Assembly: GCF_023336505.1 (NCBI RefSeq)
Contig: NZ_JAMAST010000006.1
Coordinates: forward strand, 1 to 64,000
Origin: Sporolactobacillus mangiferae
Lineage (GTDB): Bacteria; Bacillota; Bacilli; Bacillales; Sporolactobacillaceae
DNA: 64,000 nucleotides
Direction: 5' to 3'
The translations under genes and the position numbers were made by a program. This document shows, piece after piece, positions 47,010-55,470 of this stretch (the first letter of the stretch is position 1; every line of letters begins with the position of its first letter). Under the pieces are notes generated by a model. It ran no database searches, was not told the origin of the DNA, and worked only from the letters and a program-made list of their open reading frames with translations.

Positions 47010-48092
47010 TTAATTAGTCAGAACATCCTGAATGCCTAATCCAGGAGAGTCTGGAAGCGTAATTCGGCTTTGATGATAAACGGCGCCTCCGACAACCGGA
47101 TTAGAGGCAAACATAAGCGGTGTATCTAAATCGCAGCGCGTGATATTACTCTTTGCAGCCGCAAAGTGACAGGCGGCAGTTACGGCTACGTTGGATTCGA
47201 CCATACAGCCTACCATACATTCAACACCATAGGACTCAGCCAGAGTATTAATTTTTTCTGCCCCGTAAATGCCCCCCGCCTTCATCAGTTTTATATTTAC
47301 AATATCGCAACCGTGCATTGACAGCAAACGTACTGCATCTTCAGGTCCAAACACACTTTCATCTGCCATGATCGGTGTATCCACATGTTCCGTAACAAAT
47401 TTCATGCCTTCAAAGTCCCGTGCGGGTAACGGTTGTTCAACCAGTTCGATATCAAGTCCCATATCTTCCATCTTATGAATTGCAGCAACCGCTTCTTTGC
47501 TCCTCCAACCCTGATTTGCATCGAGCCGCAGCTTTATTCCATCTCCTACCCTTTTTCTCAATTCCCTTACACGTTGAAGATCTTCCGAAATGGACGCACT
47601 GCCTACTTTTATTTTCAGTGTTCTAAACCCCATTTGAACATAGTTCAGCGCATCTTGAATCATCTCATCCACACGATTGACACTTACAGTAAAGTCTGTC
47701 TCTATTTCATTAGTATTCCCCCCGAGAAACTGATAAAGTGGCATGTTGGCTCGCTTGGCAAGACAATCATATACAGCAATGTCTACTGCAGCTCTTGCAC
47801 TCGAATTGTGTACCAACGCCCGTTGTATTGCTTGATTAATCTGCTCTTTATGTTCAATTTCAAGACCAATAATTTTCGGGCGGATCACATTCATAATCGC
47901 ATAATCGATACTGGCGAGGCTGTCACCGGTAATGACATGTGTTGGCGGAGCTTCGCCGATCCCGACAGTTCCATCATCACAGGTAAGAAAAACGATCATG
48001 CTTTCAGCTGTATTCACGGTTCTAAGTGCCGTTTTAAACGGCTTATTCAGCGGAATGGATAACCGCCTGGTGTGCACATCAACTATTTTCAA
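47010..48092 (-). CDS. ykfB: L-Ala-D/L-Glu dipeptide epimerase (YkfB)
   Basis: The start is TTG at 48092 after GAAAGGAAG, giving 360 residues, close to YkfB. An enolase-superfamily barrel with the KxK base LKIKVGS, metal ligands in LDANQGW, LVEQPL and ADESVFG, and the Lys of IVNIKLMKAGG. It converts L-Ala-D-Glu from peptidoglycan to L-Ala-L-Glu so that ordinary peptidases can use it. It lies 19 bases after ykfA, and its stop overlaps the first ATG of the ykfC frame. Confidence 0.93.
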   Translation of the reverse strand: MKIVDVHTRRLSIPLNKPFKTALRTVNTAESMIVFLTCDDGTVGIGEAPPTHVITGDSLASIDYAIMNVIRPKIIGLEIEHKEQINQAIQRALVHNSSARAAVDIAVYDCLAKRANMPLYQFLGGNTNEIETDFTVSVNRVDEMIQDALNYVQMGFRTLKIKVGSASISEDLQRVRELRKRVGDGIKLRLDANQGWRSKEAVAAIHKMEDMGLDIELVEQPLPARDFEGMKFVTEHVDTPIMADESVFGPEDAVRLLSMHGCDIVNIKLMKAGGIYGAEKINTLAESYGVECMVGCMVESNVAVTAACHFAAAKSNITRCDLDTPLMFASNPVVGGAVYHQSRITLPDSPGLGIQDVLTN

Positions 48093-48111
48093 TTTTTTCT
48101 TCCTTTCATAC

Positions 48112-49032
48112 TTACATAACGCCTGGTTGAATCCACAATTGTTTACGATCCGCGTCAAGCATTGCATCCGCCCCGAGCGGCACGGAAAAATTCGGTGCAC
48201 AGTGGCCGATCAGAAATCCGCTGACCGCCGGTTTTCCTATCATTGTCAAGTAGCGCTGAAAAACATCCTGATAGGAAAACGAATCCGCGTCCTCTTCTGA
48301 ATTATCTTGATGAAAATCACCGAGAACAAACCCGGATGCCTTCTGAAGCTTTCCGGTCATCCATAATTGGTTAAGCATACGATCGACCCGATACGGAGGC
48401 TCATTAATGTCCTCAAGTAAAAGCAGCTTGTTTTTCGTATCAATTTCATAAGGGGTACCCAGTGTACTGACCAGCAGTGACAAATTGCCGCCGACCAGTT
48501 TCCCTTCTGCGACCCCGTGATGAATTGTAGTTAGTGGTGACAGTTGTTCATCATAATGAAGTGCCATTGGTTGAAAAAGCTGAGAAAACAGCTGTCTGGA
48601 AATCAGCGGGGTATTTTCTTCACCGAGATCAGAAGCCAGCATAGGGCCATGGAAAGTCACAAGACCGGTTTTCTGCCTGATCGCTGTATGCAGATAAGTA
48701 ACATCGCTGTATCCCCAGAATACTTTAGGATGCGCTCGAACTAATTCAAAATCGATTGAATGGACAAATCGTGCGCTTCCATAGCCTCCTCTTGAACAGA
48801 TAATTGCACGAATTGCCTCATCCGCAAACATTTCGTGAAAATCCGAAAGCCTTTCCTCATCCGTTCCTGCAAGATACCCGTACCGGCTACTCAAGTGCTT
48901 TCCGAAACGTATGCGAAAACCGAGATCCTTCAGCCAGTCGGCACCTTTTTTCAATCGTTTCATATCAGGGGAACCCGCTGGACTAATCACTCCGACTGTA
49001 TCACCTTCGTATAATCTTTCCGGAAAAATCAT
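48112..49032 (-). CDS. ykfA: LD-carboxypeptidase, S66 family (YkfA/LdcA)
   Basis: 306 residues. The S66 fold shows GVISPAGSPDMKRLKKGA, the nucleophile region ICSRGGYGSAR (Ser), WGYSDVTYLH, LVGGNLSLLVSTLGTP and the terminal catalytic His region GHCAPNFSVPLGADA. It removes the terminal D-Ala from tetrapeptides. First gene of the four-gene muropeptide-recycling operon. Confidence 0.94.
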   Translation of the reverse strand: MIFPERLYEGDTVGVISPAGSPDMKRLKKGADWLKDLGFRIRFGKHLSSRYGYLAGTDEERLSDFHEMFADEAIRAIICSRGGYGSARFVHSIDFELVRAHPKVFWGYSDVTYLHTAIRQKTGLVTFHGPMLASDLGEENTPLISRQLFSQLFQPMALHYDEQLSPLTTIHHGVAEGKLVGGNLSLLVSTLGTPYEIDTKNKLLLLEDINEPPYRVDRMLNQLWMTGKLQKASGFVLGDFHQDNSEEDADSFSYQDVFQRYLTMIGKPAVSGFLIGHCAPNFSVPLGADAMLDADRKQLWIQPGVM

Positions 49033-49068
49033 GGGACACCTCTTTTCATTTTTACCGTAAGACTGTAA

Positions 49069-49097
49069 AAATCCAGTTCAGAAACTGAACTGGATTT
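49069..49097 (-). terminator. Terminator of the DUF3870 gene
   Basis: AAATCCAGTTCAG (49069-49081) and CTGAACTGGATTT (49085-49097) form a perfect 13-pair stem with an AAA loop. T5 follows on the minus strand. It also separates the DUF3870 gene from ykfA. Confidence 0.85.
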
Positions 49098-49106
49098 CGT
49101 CTAGGT

Positions 49107-49442
49107 TTATTTAGACAAAGCATTTTCGCTTTTATAGAGTCTGTACTTTTTAAGCGCATCGCCAAAGGCAACAATCAGCGCTTTTTGAGAAGAACCAAAA
49201 TATCTTTGCCTAAGATCAACGAGGATTTCCGGATCTTCCATTAGCCTGCCGATAAAAAGTGATCGAACGAAGCGAACCGTCAGCATGATCGTCGCCGAAC
49301 AGTCCGCGTCAACAATTCTTCCGCTGTCCTGATCAATGACAATGCCAATAAAGAACTGGTTAAAGCGCAATGTAATTGGATTTTTCTGCGATGATTTTGC
49401 ATCACCGATTATATAAATGGTGTTCTTATGATAGACCGTCAT
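49107..49442 (-). CDS. DUF3870 domain protein
   Basis: 111 residues that fill a single DUF3870 domain: NTIYIIGDAKSSQKNPIT at the start and DADCSATIMLTVRFV in the middle, with conserved Asp and Cys. The family has no known function and is often found near small-molecule metabolism genes. GGGAAGGA lies seven bases before the ATG. Single gene with its own terminator. Confidence 0.85.
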   Translation of the reverse strand: MTVYHKNTIYIIGDAKSSQKNPITLRFNQFFIGIVIDQDSGRIVDADCSATIMLTVRFVRSLFIGRLMEDPEILVDLRQRYFGSSQKALIVAFGDALKKYRLYKSENALSK

Positions 49443-49718
49443 ATCAAGATCCTTCCCCTTGCGTCATCAGATGATCTAAGGGACCGACCGATTCTCCGAA
49501 ACCGATTCAACTCAGAACGTGAAAACATCAAGGAATAAAATAAGTATATGTTGACCCAGCTAATTTGTCAATATTTAAAAAATTTGCGGGTAAGTCAATC
49601 AGCCTGTTTTTTAAAAGACTCGTGTATGATTCTACAATTTCAAGGAAAAATAAAATGACAACTGTTTTAGTCGTAATCAATTTAGGCGGTTATGGCTATT
49701 GAGATTGGAAGTAATATA

Positions 49719-50498
49719 ATGGCCAGAAGAAATAACGCTGTTCTTGATTTTCTTGGATCAGCAGGACTCTCCTATCGCAAACCAGCAATCATTGCCTGGT
49801 GGTCGGCAGCTTTCCCAGGGTTTGGACACATGCTGCTTGATATGCATATAAAGGGCAATGTCTTATTTTTATTCGAGATTATCATCAACTTCAATTCCAA
49901 GTTAAATTTGGCAATGGTCTACACCTTTATGGGTGATTTCAAACGTTCTGCACTGACACTGAACACACAATGGACGTTGATCTATATTCCCTTCTATTTT
50001 TACTGCATTTGGGACAGCTACATCACAACAGCAAAATTAAACCGTATAAACGCATTAACAAAAGATAAGCCGGTAACAATGAAAGTCCTCGATTTGCGGA
50101 CTTATGAAACTTGCTTTATTGATAAGCGGCTGCCATGGCTTGCTTCTGTATGGTCATTTCTTCTTCCAGGACTCGGACAGGTCTATACACGCCGACTTTT
50201 CACTGCTCTTTCGCTCTTATCATGGTCCGTGACCATCTATGTGAATAGCCACCAGCTTCAGTATATACAGCTGATTGTTAATCATGAAGCCACCATGGCT
50301 GAGGCGATAAAAGTGCTTAATCCCGAGTGGCTGCTCTTTATGCCATCCCTCATTTTTGGAGCCGCTTATGATGCTTATGCAAAAACGGTTGAAAGCAATC
50401 GGCTGTTTGAAAAAGAGCTATTGAGTTATTTAAAATTCGAATGGAGTATAGCTAAATCGGACTTGATCATTAAAGAAAAGAGAGGGTCAGATTTATGA
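49719..50498 (+). CDS. Polytopic membrane protein of unknown function
   Basis: 259 residues from the ATG at 49719, seven bases after GGAAG; an ATG at 49692 is possible. About five hydrophobic segments are present. Two short motifs, PGFGHMLL and PGLGQVYTRRL, resemble each other and the Gly-rich turn of TM2-type membrane proteins, so the protein may be an internal duplication. The function is unknown. It overlaps the next gene by four bases (ATGA). Confidence 0.72.
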   Translation: MARRNNAVLDFLGSAGLSYRKPAIIAWWSAAFPGFGHMLLDMHIKGNVLFLFEIIINFNSKLNLAMVYTFMGDFKRSALTLNTQWTLIYIPFYFYCIWDSYITTAKLNRINALTKDKPVTMKVLDLRTYETCFIDKRLPWLASVWSFLLPGLGQVYTRRLFTALSLLSWSVTIYVNSHQLQYIQLIVNHEATMAEAIKVLNPEWLLFMPSLIFGAAYDAYAKTVESNRLFEKELLSYLKFEWSIAKSDLIIKEKRGSDL

Positions 50499-50947
50499 GC
50501 AGCTTAATCTGCCTGTTTAAGCCATCGCTATCCATTGAGCTTCTACTTTCAGAATTTAAAAAAAACCAGATTGATCAAAACAATGTTGCGTGCTTTATTT
50601 TGGACGCACCATTAAGCCAATTGACAAATGAAATCAGTTCGAGTTCAAATCCAAACGAAGAAATGAGCATGGCTGATCTCGGATTTGTGTTTGCAACAAT
50701 CTTTGGCGTAGTCGGTGCAAGTATCGGATTCAAAATGGAATTGGGGCCGATCATTTGGGGAATTGCCTCAAGTATTGGCGGATTTATACTCGGTTTTCTA
50801 ATTGATCTTATCTTTACAAAAAAGTTTAAAAAAAAACCGGAAACGTATATTCTTATTTCAATACACTGCCATAAAGGACAGGAAAATATTGTAAAAAAAA
50901 TCATAGCCGCACATCAGGCACTTGGGTTGACCGTCATTGAATCGTGA
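50495..50947 (+). CDS. Small membrane protein, partner of the preceding gene
   Basis: 150 residues. A soluble N-terminal part (1-55) and C-terminal part (120-150) flank two glycine-rich membrane helices (about 62-105) joined by a short turn, then KKFKKKPETY on the cytosolic side. The arrangement recalls small regulatory or stress proteins with a central helical hairpin, but I cannot name the family. Translation is coupled to the preceding gene. Its 3' end overlaps the convergent zur gene by 14 bases. Confidence 0.7.
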   Translation: MSSLICLFKPSLSIELLLSEFKKNQIDQNNVACFILDAPLSQLTNEISSSSNPNEEMSMADLGFVFATIFGVVGASIGFKMELGPIIWGIASSIGGFILGFLIDLIFTKKFKKKPETYILISIHCHKGQENIVKKIIAAHQALGLTVIES

Positions 50948-51383
50948 TTTTTTTACTTTTTTCGTATTCAATTTTTTCACGGCATGCTTTGCAATATCCG
51001 TAAATTTCAAATTTGTGGCCTGTCACCTCAAATTCCGGATCTACTTGTGATAAGTCTTGCATCGGACAGATATCGATTGTTTTGGTTTTTCCACAGCGCA
51101 GGCAGATCAAATGATGATGATGATGATCTTTACAGTGAAACTGATACATTTTTTCACCATCAAGTTCAGTTTCTTCAAGGATCATTAAATCCTGGAACAA
51201 AGAAAGATTACGGTAAATGGTATCAAAACTGATCCCTGGGTAGCTGTCTTTCAATGAACTTTGAATTTCTTTAGCTGATAAATAACCACCACTTTTTGCA
51301 AATAAATCCAGAATATCCTCACGTTTATCTGTATGCTTGTAACCTTTATTTTTTAACAACAACATGGCTTCCTGCTTGTTCAT
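50934..51383 (-). CDS. zur: Zinc uptake regulator Zur (Fur family)
   Basis: The ATG at 51383 follows GAGGTGA by eight bases; the frame upstream is untranslated. 149 residues: winged helix with NKGYKHTDKREDIL and SFDTIYRNLSLF, then a metal domain with HHHHHLICLRCGKTKTID and the second Cys pair CKAC near the end. The DHHHHHLICLRCG block and GHKFEIYGYC fit Zur rather than PerR or Fur. It represses zinc-uptake genes when zinc is replete. Confidence 0.88.
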   Translation of the reverse strand: MNKQEAMLLLKNKGYKHTDKREDILDLFAKSGGYLSAKEIQSSLKDSYPGISFDTIYRNLSLFQDLMILEETELDGEKMYQFHCKDHHHHHLICLRCGKTKTIDICPMQDLSQVDPEFEVTGHKFEIYGYCKACREKIEYEKSKKITIQ

Positions 51384-51571
51384 CACCAAATCACCTCTAA
51401 GCGGCATAACCTGTTTTCTTTCAATAAGTAGCATAACATTTTTCGTAAAAAAAGCATAATTACCTGTTTATAAACCGTATGGCAACTAAATTTCTTAAAC
51501 ACATGTTTGACTACGCCAGGCAGGAAGTATCTGTTTTCGTTCGCGTATTTACACGATCTTTCCATATCAAT

Positions 51572-51613
51572 AAGGATGTCCCATCGCCAAGTGACTTTTG
51601 AGACATCCTTTTT
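51572..51613 (-). terminator. Hairpin terminator, copy B of the dispersed repeat
   Basis: On the minus strand AAGGATGTC-type arms close a loop containing TCAAAAGTC and CGATGGGA, followed by a T-rich tail. It lies 12 bases after the Sm-like gene (51625). About 27 of 29 core bases, loop included, match copy A at 276-316. Confidence 0.7.
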
Positions 51614-51624
51614 CAGTGATTTCT

Positions 51625-51873
51625 TTACCAGAACAAACCAAGCGCGAGAATAACTGCAATCGAGGCTAAAGCAACGGGATATCCCCAGCCGTAATCTCTC
51701 CAAAGAAACAGTCCCGGGTTTCCTGACAAACCGGAAGACTGTGGCTGTACATAAGCATATCGATCATCAACATGAGTAAGTACACCACGGTGAACTGATC
51801 CATTATGACAACGTATTTCGACTGGCTGATTCAAAAGCCTGCAGCATTGAGAATAAATAGATGCGTTTGACAT
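51625..51873 (-). CDS. Small protein with Sm-like N-terminus and one membrane helix
   Basis: 82 or 84 residues (ATG at 51873 or 51879; the former spaces better from AGGAG). Residues about 15-45 read LLNQPVEIRCHNGSVHRGVL then VDDRYAYVQP: a bent beta-sheet pattern like the start of an Sm/LSm fold. The last 20 residues are a hydrophobic helix. The N-terminal motif is shared with the protein at 54867-55238 (LINQPVEIQCSDGSIHYGIV). No function is known to me. Confidence 0.7.
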   Translation of the reverse strand: MSNASIYSQCCRLLNQPVEIRCHNGSVHRGVLTHVDDRYAYVQPQSSGLSGNPGLFLWRDYGWGYPVALASIAVILALGLFW

Positions 51874-51959
51874 TATCATTCGCTCCTGTCACCTTATATT
51901 CTCTAACACTGTATGTCTTCGTTTTACCTTTGTCTCGGCGTTCGTCATTCACAGCAGAA

Positions 51960-52295
51960 TTATTCTCGTGATTTCTTATAATTGTGCAAAGCATGATCTA
52001 TTGTCTGGGCAAGCAGGTTCATGACATGTTCGTCTTCCTCAGAGTAATAAATCGTTTTTCCGCTCCTCCGCGCTTTTACAAGATGCAGCTGCTTCAGAAA
52101 ACTCAGTTGATGCGACACAGTGGATTGCTGCAATTTTAAAATATCCGCTATTTCTGAGACCGAGCATTCTTTCTGTGAAAGCAAATAAAGAATACGCACC
52201 CGTGTCGCATCAGAAACAGCCTTGAAAATCTGGGTAACGGTTGTTAGCGTTTCTTCATCAAGATCAGACGCCATTCGATCATTCATGTCGCTCAT
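51960..52295 (-). CDS. ArsR-family metal sensor, CzrA/SmtB-like
   Basis: About 111 residues from the ATG at 52295 (or 108 from 52286, which spaces better from AGGATGAG). The winged helix has [20 protein letters not shown]. The last helix holds D-x-H-x10-H-x2-H ([17 protein letters not shown]), the alpha-5 zinc/cobalt site of CzrA and SmtB. This predicts a zinc-responsive repressor. No efflux gene adjoins it. It follows the ABC-F gene and lies near zur. Its target may be elsewhere or the gene itself. Confidence 0.85.
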   Translation of the reverse strand: MSDMNDRMASDLDEETLTTVTQIFKAVSDATRVRILYLLSQKECSVSEIADILKLQQSTVSHQLSFLKQLHLVKARRSGKTIYYSEEDEHVMNLLAQTIDHALHNYKKSRE

Positions 52296-52365
52296 CCTAA
52301 TTGATTTATCATGATTTAACTTTAACAGACATTGCACATCTCTGTCCATCAAATCAAAGTTGTCT

Positions 52366-53919
52366 TCATGAGCGTGTACTTCGGTCAGACCACGCTTCAA
52401 TATTCCAGATTCCTGTAATCCATTGTTCATAAAAATCAGGCTCGTGACTGACAATGAGCACAGTTCCTTCATATGCTGCAAGGGCATGCTTCAGTGATGC
52501 TTTGCTGCTCGCATCCAGATGGTTTGTCGGTTCATCGAAAATGAGCACATTGCTTTTTTCTAAACTGAGACGAGCAATGCGAACTTTGGTTTCTTCGCCT
52601 CCGCTGAGTGTGTTCATCGGCTGCTGCATATGTTCGGCACTGATACCGCATTGTGCAAGATACTGACGAAGAATTTTTTGATGCGTGTGTGGAAAGGCAG
52701 ACATCATCCAATCCAGCGGTGTTTGGCCAGCCGGTTCGGAAAGCTGTGCAAAGTAGACCGGCTGTACACGATCTCCTGCCGTAACTTTTCCCGAAATTGG
52801 TTTAAGTAAGCCAAGCAGTGTTCGGAGCAGCGTTGTTTTTCCTATTCCATTATGTCCGACAATTGCTATTTTCTCTTCTCGTTCGATTTTTGTCGTCATA
52901 CACGGAAAGAGTGGCCGATCATAACCGATTTCAAGATTTTCAATGTCATAAATGATACGTGCAGGCTGACCGGTCACACGAAAATGAAAAACCGGTTTTT
53001 TACTTTTGGAAGGGGGCGCCAGACGCACAATCTTTTCAAGCTGTTTTTCTCTGCTTTTTGCCTGTTTCGCGGTAGCTGTTCGCACTTTATTTTTTTGAAT
53101 GTACGTCTCCAGTTTTTTGATTTCTTTTTGCTGTTCACGGAATGCAATTTCCTGCTGCTGCAACCGCGCCTGATGCTGCGCAAGATACGATTGATAATTG
53201 CCGACATAGCGGATTAATTGCTGATTTTCGAGATGATAGACAAACTTTGCAATATTATTTAAGAACGAACGATCATGCGAAATGACAATGAACGCATGCG
53301 GATATACACCAAGATATTGTGTCAGCCAGTCAATATGCGCAACGTCAAGATAATTGGTTGGTTCATCAAGCAGCAGGACTTCCGGTTTTTCGAGAAGAAC
53401 TTTCGCAAGACATAATTTAGTTAACTGACCGCCGCTCAATTGCGATACATCTTTATCAAGGCCAATGGCAGTCAGCCCAAGCCCGTCAGCCATTTCATGA
53501 ATCTGTGCATCAATTGTATAAAAGTCATGAGTCATAAGCAGTTCCTGAAGCTTTCCATATCGATCAATGAAGTCAGGATCCGCTTCAGGGTTCTGCATTT
53601 TTATTGCCAGATCATTCATTGCTCTTTCAGCATCGAAAAGTTCCCTGAATGCATCTTGCAAACATTCATAGACACGTTTACCGTGACCGAAGTTCAAGTG
53701 CTGCTCAATGACTCCCATTTTAAGTTCCTGGCGTTTGTTAATCTGTCCGCTGTCAGGGAGCAGTTCGCCAAGAACCAGCTTGAGAAAAGTTGATTTTCCC
53801 GCACCATTGTGTCCGACAAGCGCAATATGCTCGCCGTCCATCAATCTGAAATTCATTTCATTAAAAATACGTTTATCACCATAAGAAAAAGAAACCTTGC
53901 TTGCTTCGATAAGCAGCAT
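52366..53919 (-). CDS. ABC-F ATPase (translation factor / possible antibiotic-target protection)
   Basis: 517 residues, two ATPase domains and no membrane part. The first has [23 protein letters not shown] and [11 protein letters not shown]. The second has [26 protein letters not shown] and [12 protein letters not shown] basic interdomain linker runs about 235-320 ([20 protein letters not shown]). Length and linker recall YfmM-type proteins; ABC-F members act at the ribosome E site. What sets it apart is the leader: a promoter, a 12-codon reading frame and a terminator hairpin, as in drug-induced ABC-F genes. Confidence 0.9.
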   Translation of the reverse strand: MLLIEASKVSFSYGDKRIFNEMNFRLMDGEHIALVGHNGAGKSTFLKLVLGELLPDSGQINKRQELKMGVIEQHLNFGHGKRVYECLQDAFRELFDAERAMNDLAIKMQNPEADPDFIDRYGKLQELLMTHDFYTIDAQIHEMADGLGLTAIGLDKDVSQLSGGQLTKLCLAKVLLEKPEVLLLDEPTNYLDVAHIDWLTQYLGVYPHAFIVISHDRSFLNNIAKFVYHLENQQLIRYVGNYQSYLAQHQARLQQQEIAFREQQKEIKKLETYIQKNKVRTATAKQAKSREKQLEKIVRLAPPSKSKKPVFHFRVTGQPARIIYDIENLEIGYDRPLFPCMTTKIEREEKIAIVGHNGIGKTTLLRTLLGLLKPISGKVTAGDRVQPVYFAQLSEPAGQTPLDWMMSAFPHTHQKILRQYLAQCGISAEHMQQPMNTLSGGEETKVRIARLSLEKSNVLIFDEPTNHLDASSKASLKHALAAYEGTVLIVSHEPDFYEQWITGIWNIEAWSDRSTRS

Positions 53920-53983
53920 AGCGATTCACTCCTCTATTTTACGGTCATTCGAGAAGCGAAAGGAAAAGATTCGTTTCCATCCT

Positions 53984-54018
53984 GCATTGAAAAAGAGCAA
54001 AGCATCAATGCTTCGCTC
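53984..54018 (-). terminator. Leader terminator of the ABC-F gene with an alternative pairing
   Basis: On the minus strand GAGCGAAGCA (54018-54009) pairs with TGCTTTGCTC (54004-53995; one G-T pair), followed by T5 (53994-53990). The 5' arm and loop, GCATTGA (54011-54005), can instead pair perfectly with TCAATGC (53990-53984) beyond the T-tract, which would prevent the terminator. The site lies about 70 bases before the ABC-F start. Confidence 0.65.
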
Positions 54019-54114
54019 CTAAAAGTGGTCCATCCGTTAGAAACAGAAACATCTTTGATCGATTGCCGCAACTCATTGACCTGTTTTGTGAAAAAAGGGC
54101 AGACGAATCCTGTC

Positions 54115-54153
54115 TCAGGCCAATTTAAGTTGCAGACAATCAGATAAAATCAT
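54115..54153 (-). CDS. Putative 12-residue leader peptide upstream of the ABC-F gene
   Basis: ATG at 54153, eight bases after a strong GGGGTGG site, then MILSDCLQLKLA and TGA. It lies between the promoter at 54189-54217 and the leader terminator at 53984-54018. A short, well-initiated frame in this place is the usual setting for ribosome-stalling control of antibiotic-response genes. There is no homology evidence, and short frames can arise by chance. Confidence 0.45.
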   Translation of the reverse strand: MILSDCLQLKLA

Positions 54154-54188
54154 CGATGTTTCCACCCCTCAATAATCATTTCATAGTT

Positions 54189-54217
54189 ATTCTAATTCAA
54201 TCTGATCGGAAAAGCAA
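54189..54217 (-). promoter_or_regulatory. Probable promoter of the ABC-F leader
   Basis: TTGCTT (54212-54217), 17-base spacer and TAGAAT (54189-54194; five of six). It starts exactly at the end of the preceding GNAT gene, so ABC-F need not depend on read-through. Confidence 0.5.
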
Positions 54218-54218
54218 T

Positions 54219-54701
54219 TCAAGCAAGCGGATAATTAAGATCGATTTCATGTTCAATGACTATGCCGTCCTGACTTTTTAAGGGGATAGCAGGTTTTATT
54301 TTTCTTGCTCCAGAAACCGCATCCAGTCTGATTGCCGTTATTGTAAACCCGTTCCTTTGATAAAAGTGCAGGGCGTGCGTATTGTCATTTGTCGTAGTGA
54401 CGCAGAGACGAGTCATTTTCCTGTCTTCTGCCATTTTAATTATTGTTTTAATCAATGCTGAGCCGATTCCGTGATTTTCATTAAAACTGTCCAATGATAC
54501 AATTTCTAATCGATCTTCTGCCTCTCTGTACATCAGAATGCCCGAAAGTTTATTATTTGCAAATGCAAGCAGACCAGGTAATTGAGAAATATCAATGCAT
54601 TCATCATGCACAGCCATCAGCTGTCCGCCCCAGCGACTTGCTAATTCGTGAAGTACTTTTTCTTTATCATGATTGTTCATCTCTCTGACATTTATGTCCA
54701 C
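54219..54701 (-). CDS. GNAT N-acetyltransferase
   Basis: About 160 residues from GTG at 54701, which follows AAGGTGG. The longest frame reaches 54968 but would overlap the start of the divergent gene at 54867. The A motif is SFNENHGIGSALIKTIIK and the late strand is NTHALHFYQRNGFT. Substrate unknown. Immediately upstream of the ABC-F leader promoter. Confidence 0.82.
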   Translation of the reverse strand: MDINVREMNNHDKEKVLHELASRWGGQLMAVHDECIDISQLPGLLAFANNKLSGILMYREAEDRLEIVSLDSFNENHGIGSALIKTIIKMAEDRKMTRLCVTTTNDNTHALHFYQRNGFTITAIRLDAVSGARKIKPAIPLKSQDGIVIEHEIDLNYPLA

Positions 54702-54866
54702 CGGACTGTCCCACCTTGTGAAATCGTTATGAAAATAATTAACTGTTCCTTTTGCCTGCCAGGCGTTCGCCCACTCTTTTTCCGTATAGCCGCATAACTT
54801 AGAATTAGGCCAATGTTCAGCGGCGCTTTTGCGCCAATAACAGAACACATCCAGGGAGGCACGTAC

Positions 54867-55238
54867 ATGGCACATCCAAACTACTGGGAAGACTTGATCA
54901 ATCAGCCTGTTGAGATCCAATGCAGCGATGGTTCGATACATTACGGGATTGTAGAATCTTTTGATCAAAATAATGTCTATTTAAAACCGTTGACCAATGA
55001 TCAGCATGAAATAAATGAAAATCGCGGCGGTAACGATGAACGCTTTTATGGCTTTGGATTCGGGCCCCAGGCGTTTCTTGGCGGCTTTGCAGGCGGACTG
55101 CTCGGTGTCGGATTGGGATCCATCATCGGCGTCCGGCCATGGCCGCTTTATCCACCAAGACCATATTACGGTCCTGGACCACGTCCGCCATATTACGGAG
55201 GATACTATGGTTCCGGACCCGGTTCATTCTATTATTAA
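54867..55238 (+). CDS. Sm-like N-terminal motif with Gly/Pro/Tyr-rich tail
   Basis: The ATG at 54867 follows GGGAGGC by six bases. 123 residues in three parts. Residues about 8-45 are the beta-rich motif LINQPVEIQCSDGSIHYGIV then NNVYLKPL. Residues 68-90 form a glycine-rich hydrophobic stretch (FLGGFAGGLLGVGLGSIIG). The tail is a repeat-rich PPRPYYGPGPRPPYYGGYYG. The N-terminus is paralogous to the protein at 51625-51873. Low-complexity Tyr-rich tails occur in spore-coat and surface proteins, so a structural role is plausible but unproven. Confidence 0.78.
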   Translation: MAHPNYWEDLINQPVEIQCSDGSIHYGIVESFDQNNVYLKPLTNDQHEINENRGGNDERFYGFGFGPQAFLGGFAGGLLGVGLGSIIGVRPWPLYPPRPYYGPGPRPPYYGGYYGSGPGSFYY

Positions 55239-55388
55239 ATAACAGGAAATATACTGCCCGACAATACAGCTCTTGCTGTAAATCGTTGAAGAATGCCACA
55301 CCTGTCAATTAATGAATCATTCCTGCATGCCTCATCCATAAAAAATCAACTGAAGCTCTATCATTATACGATCAGAAAGTCATATAAA

Positions 55389-55418
55389 AAAGAGAATCAA
55401 TTGTTGATTCTCTTTTTT
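55389..55418. terminator. Bidirectional terminator between the Sm-like gene and gapN
   Basis: AGAGAATCAA and TTGATTCTCT pair perfectly around TTG, with T-runs at both ends (T7 on plus, T6 on minus). It serves the plus-strand Sm-like gene and gapN. Confidence 0.9.
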
Positions 55419-55470
55419 TACACATAATCAAGCTACTGCCTGCGCCAAGGCTTGCTAATCGGCAGATTTT

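Noticed and set aside
47433-48062. A 209-codon plus-strand frame
   Set aside because: Antisense to ykfB, whose active-site motifs are intact.
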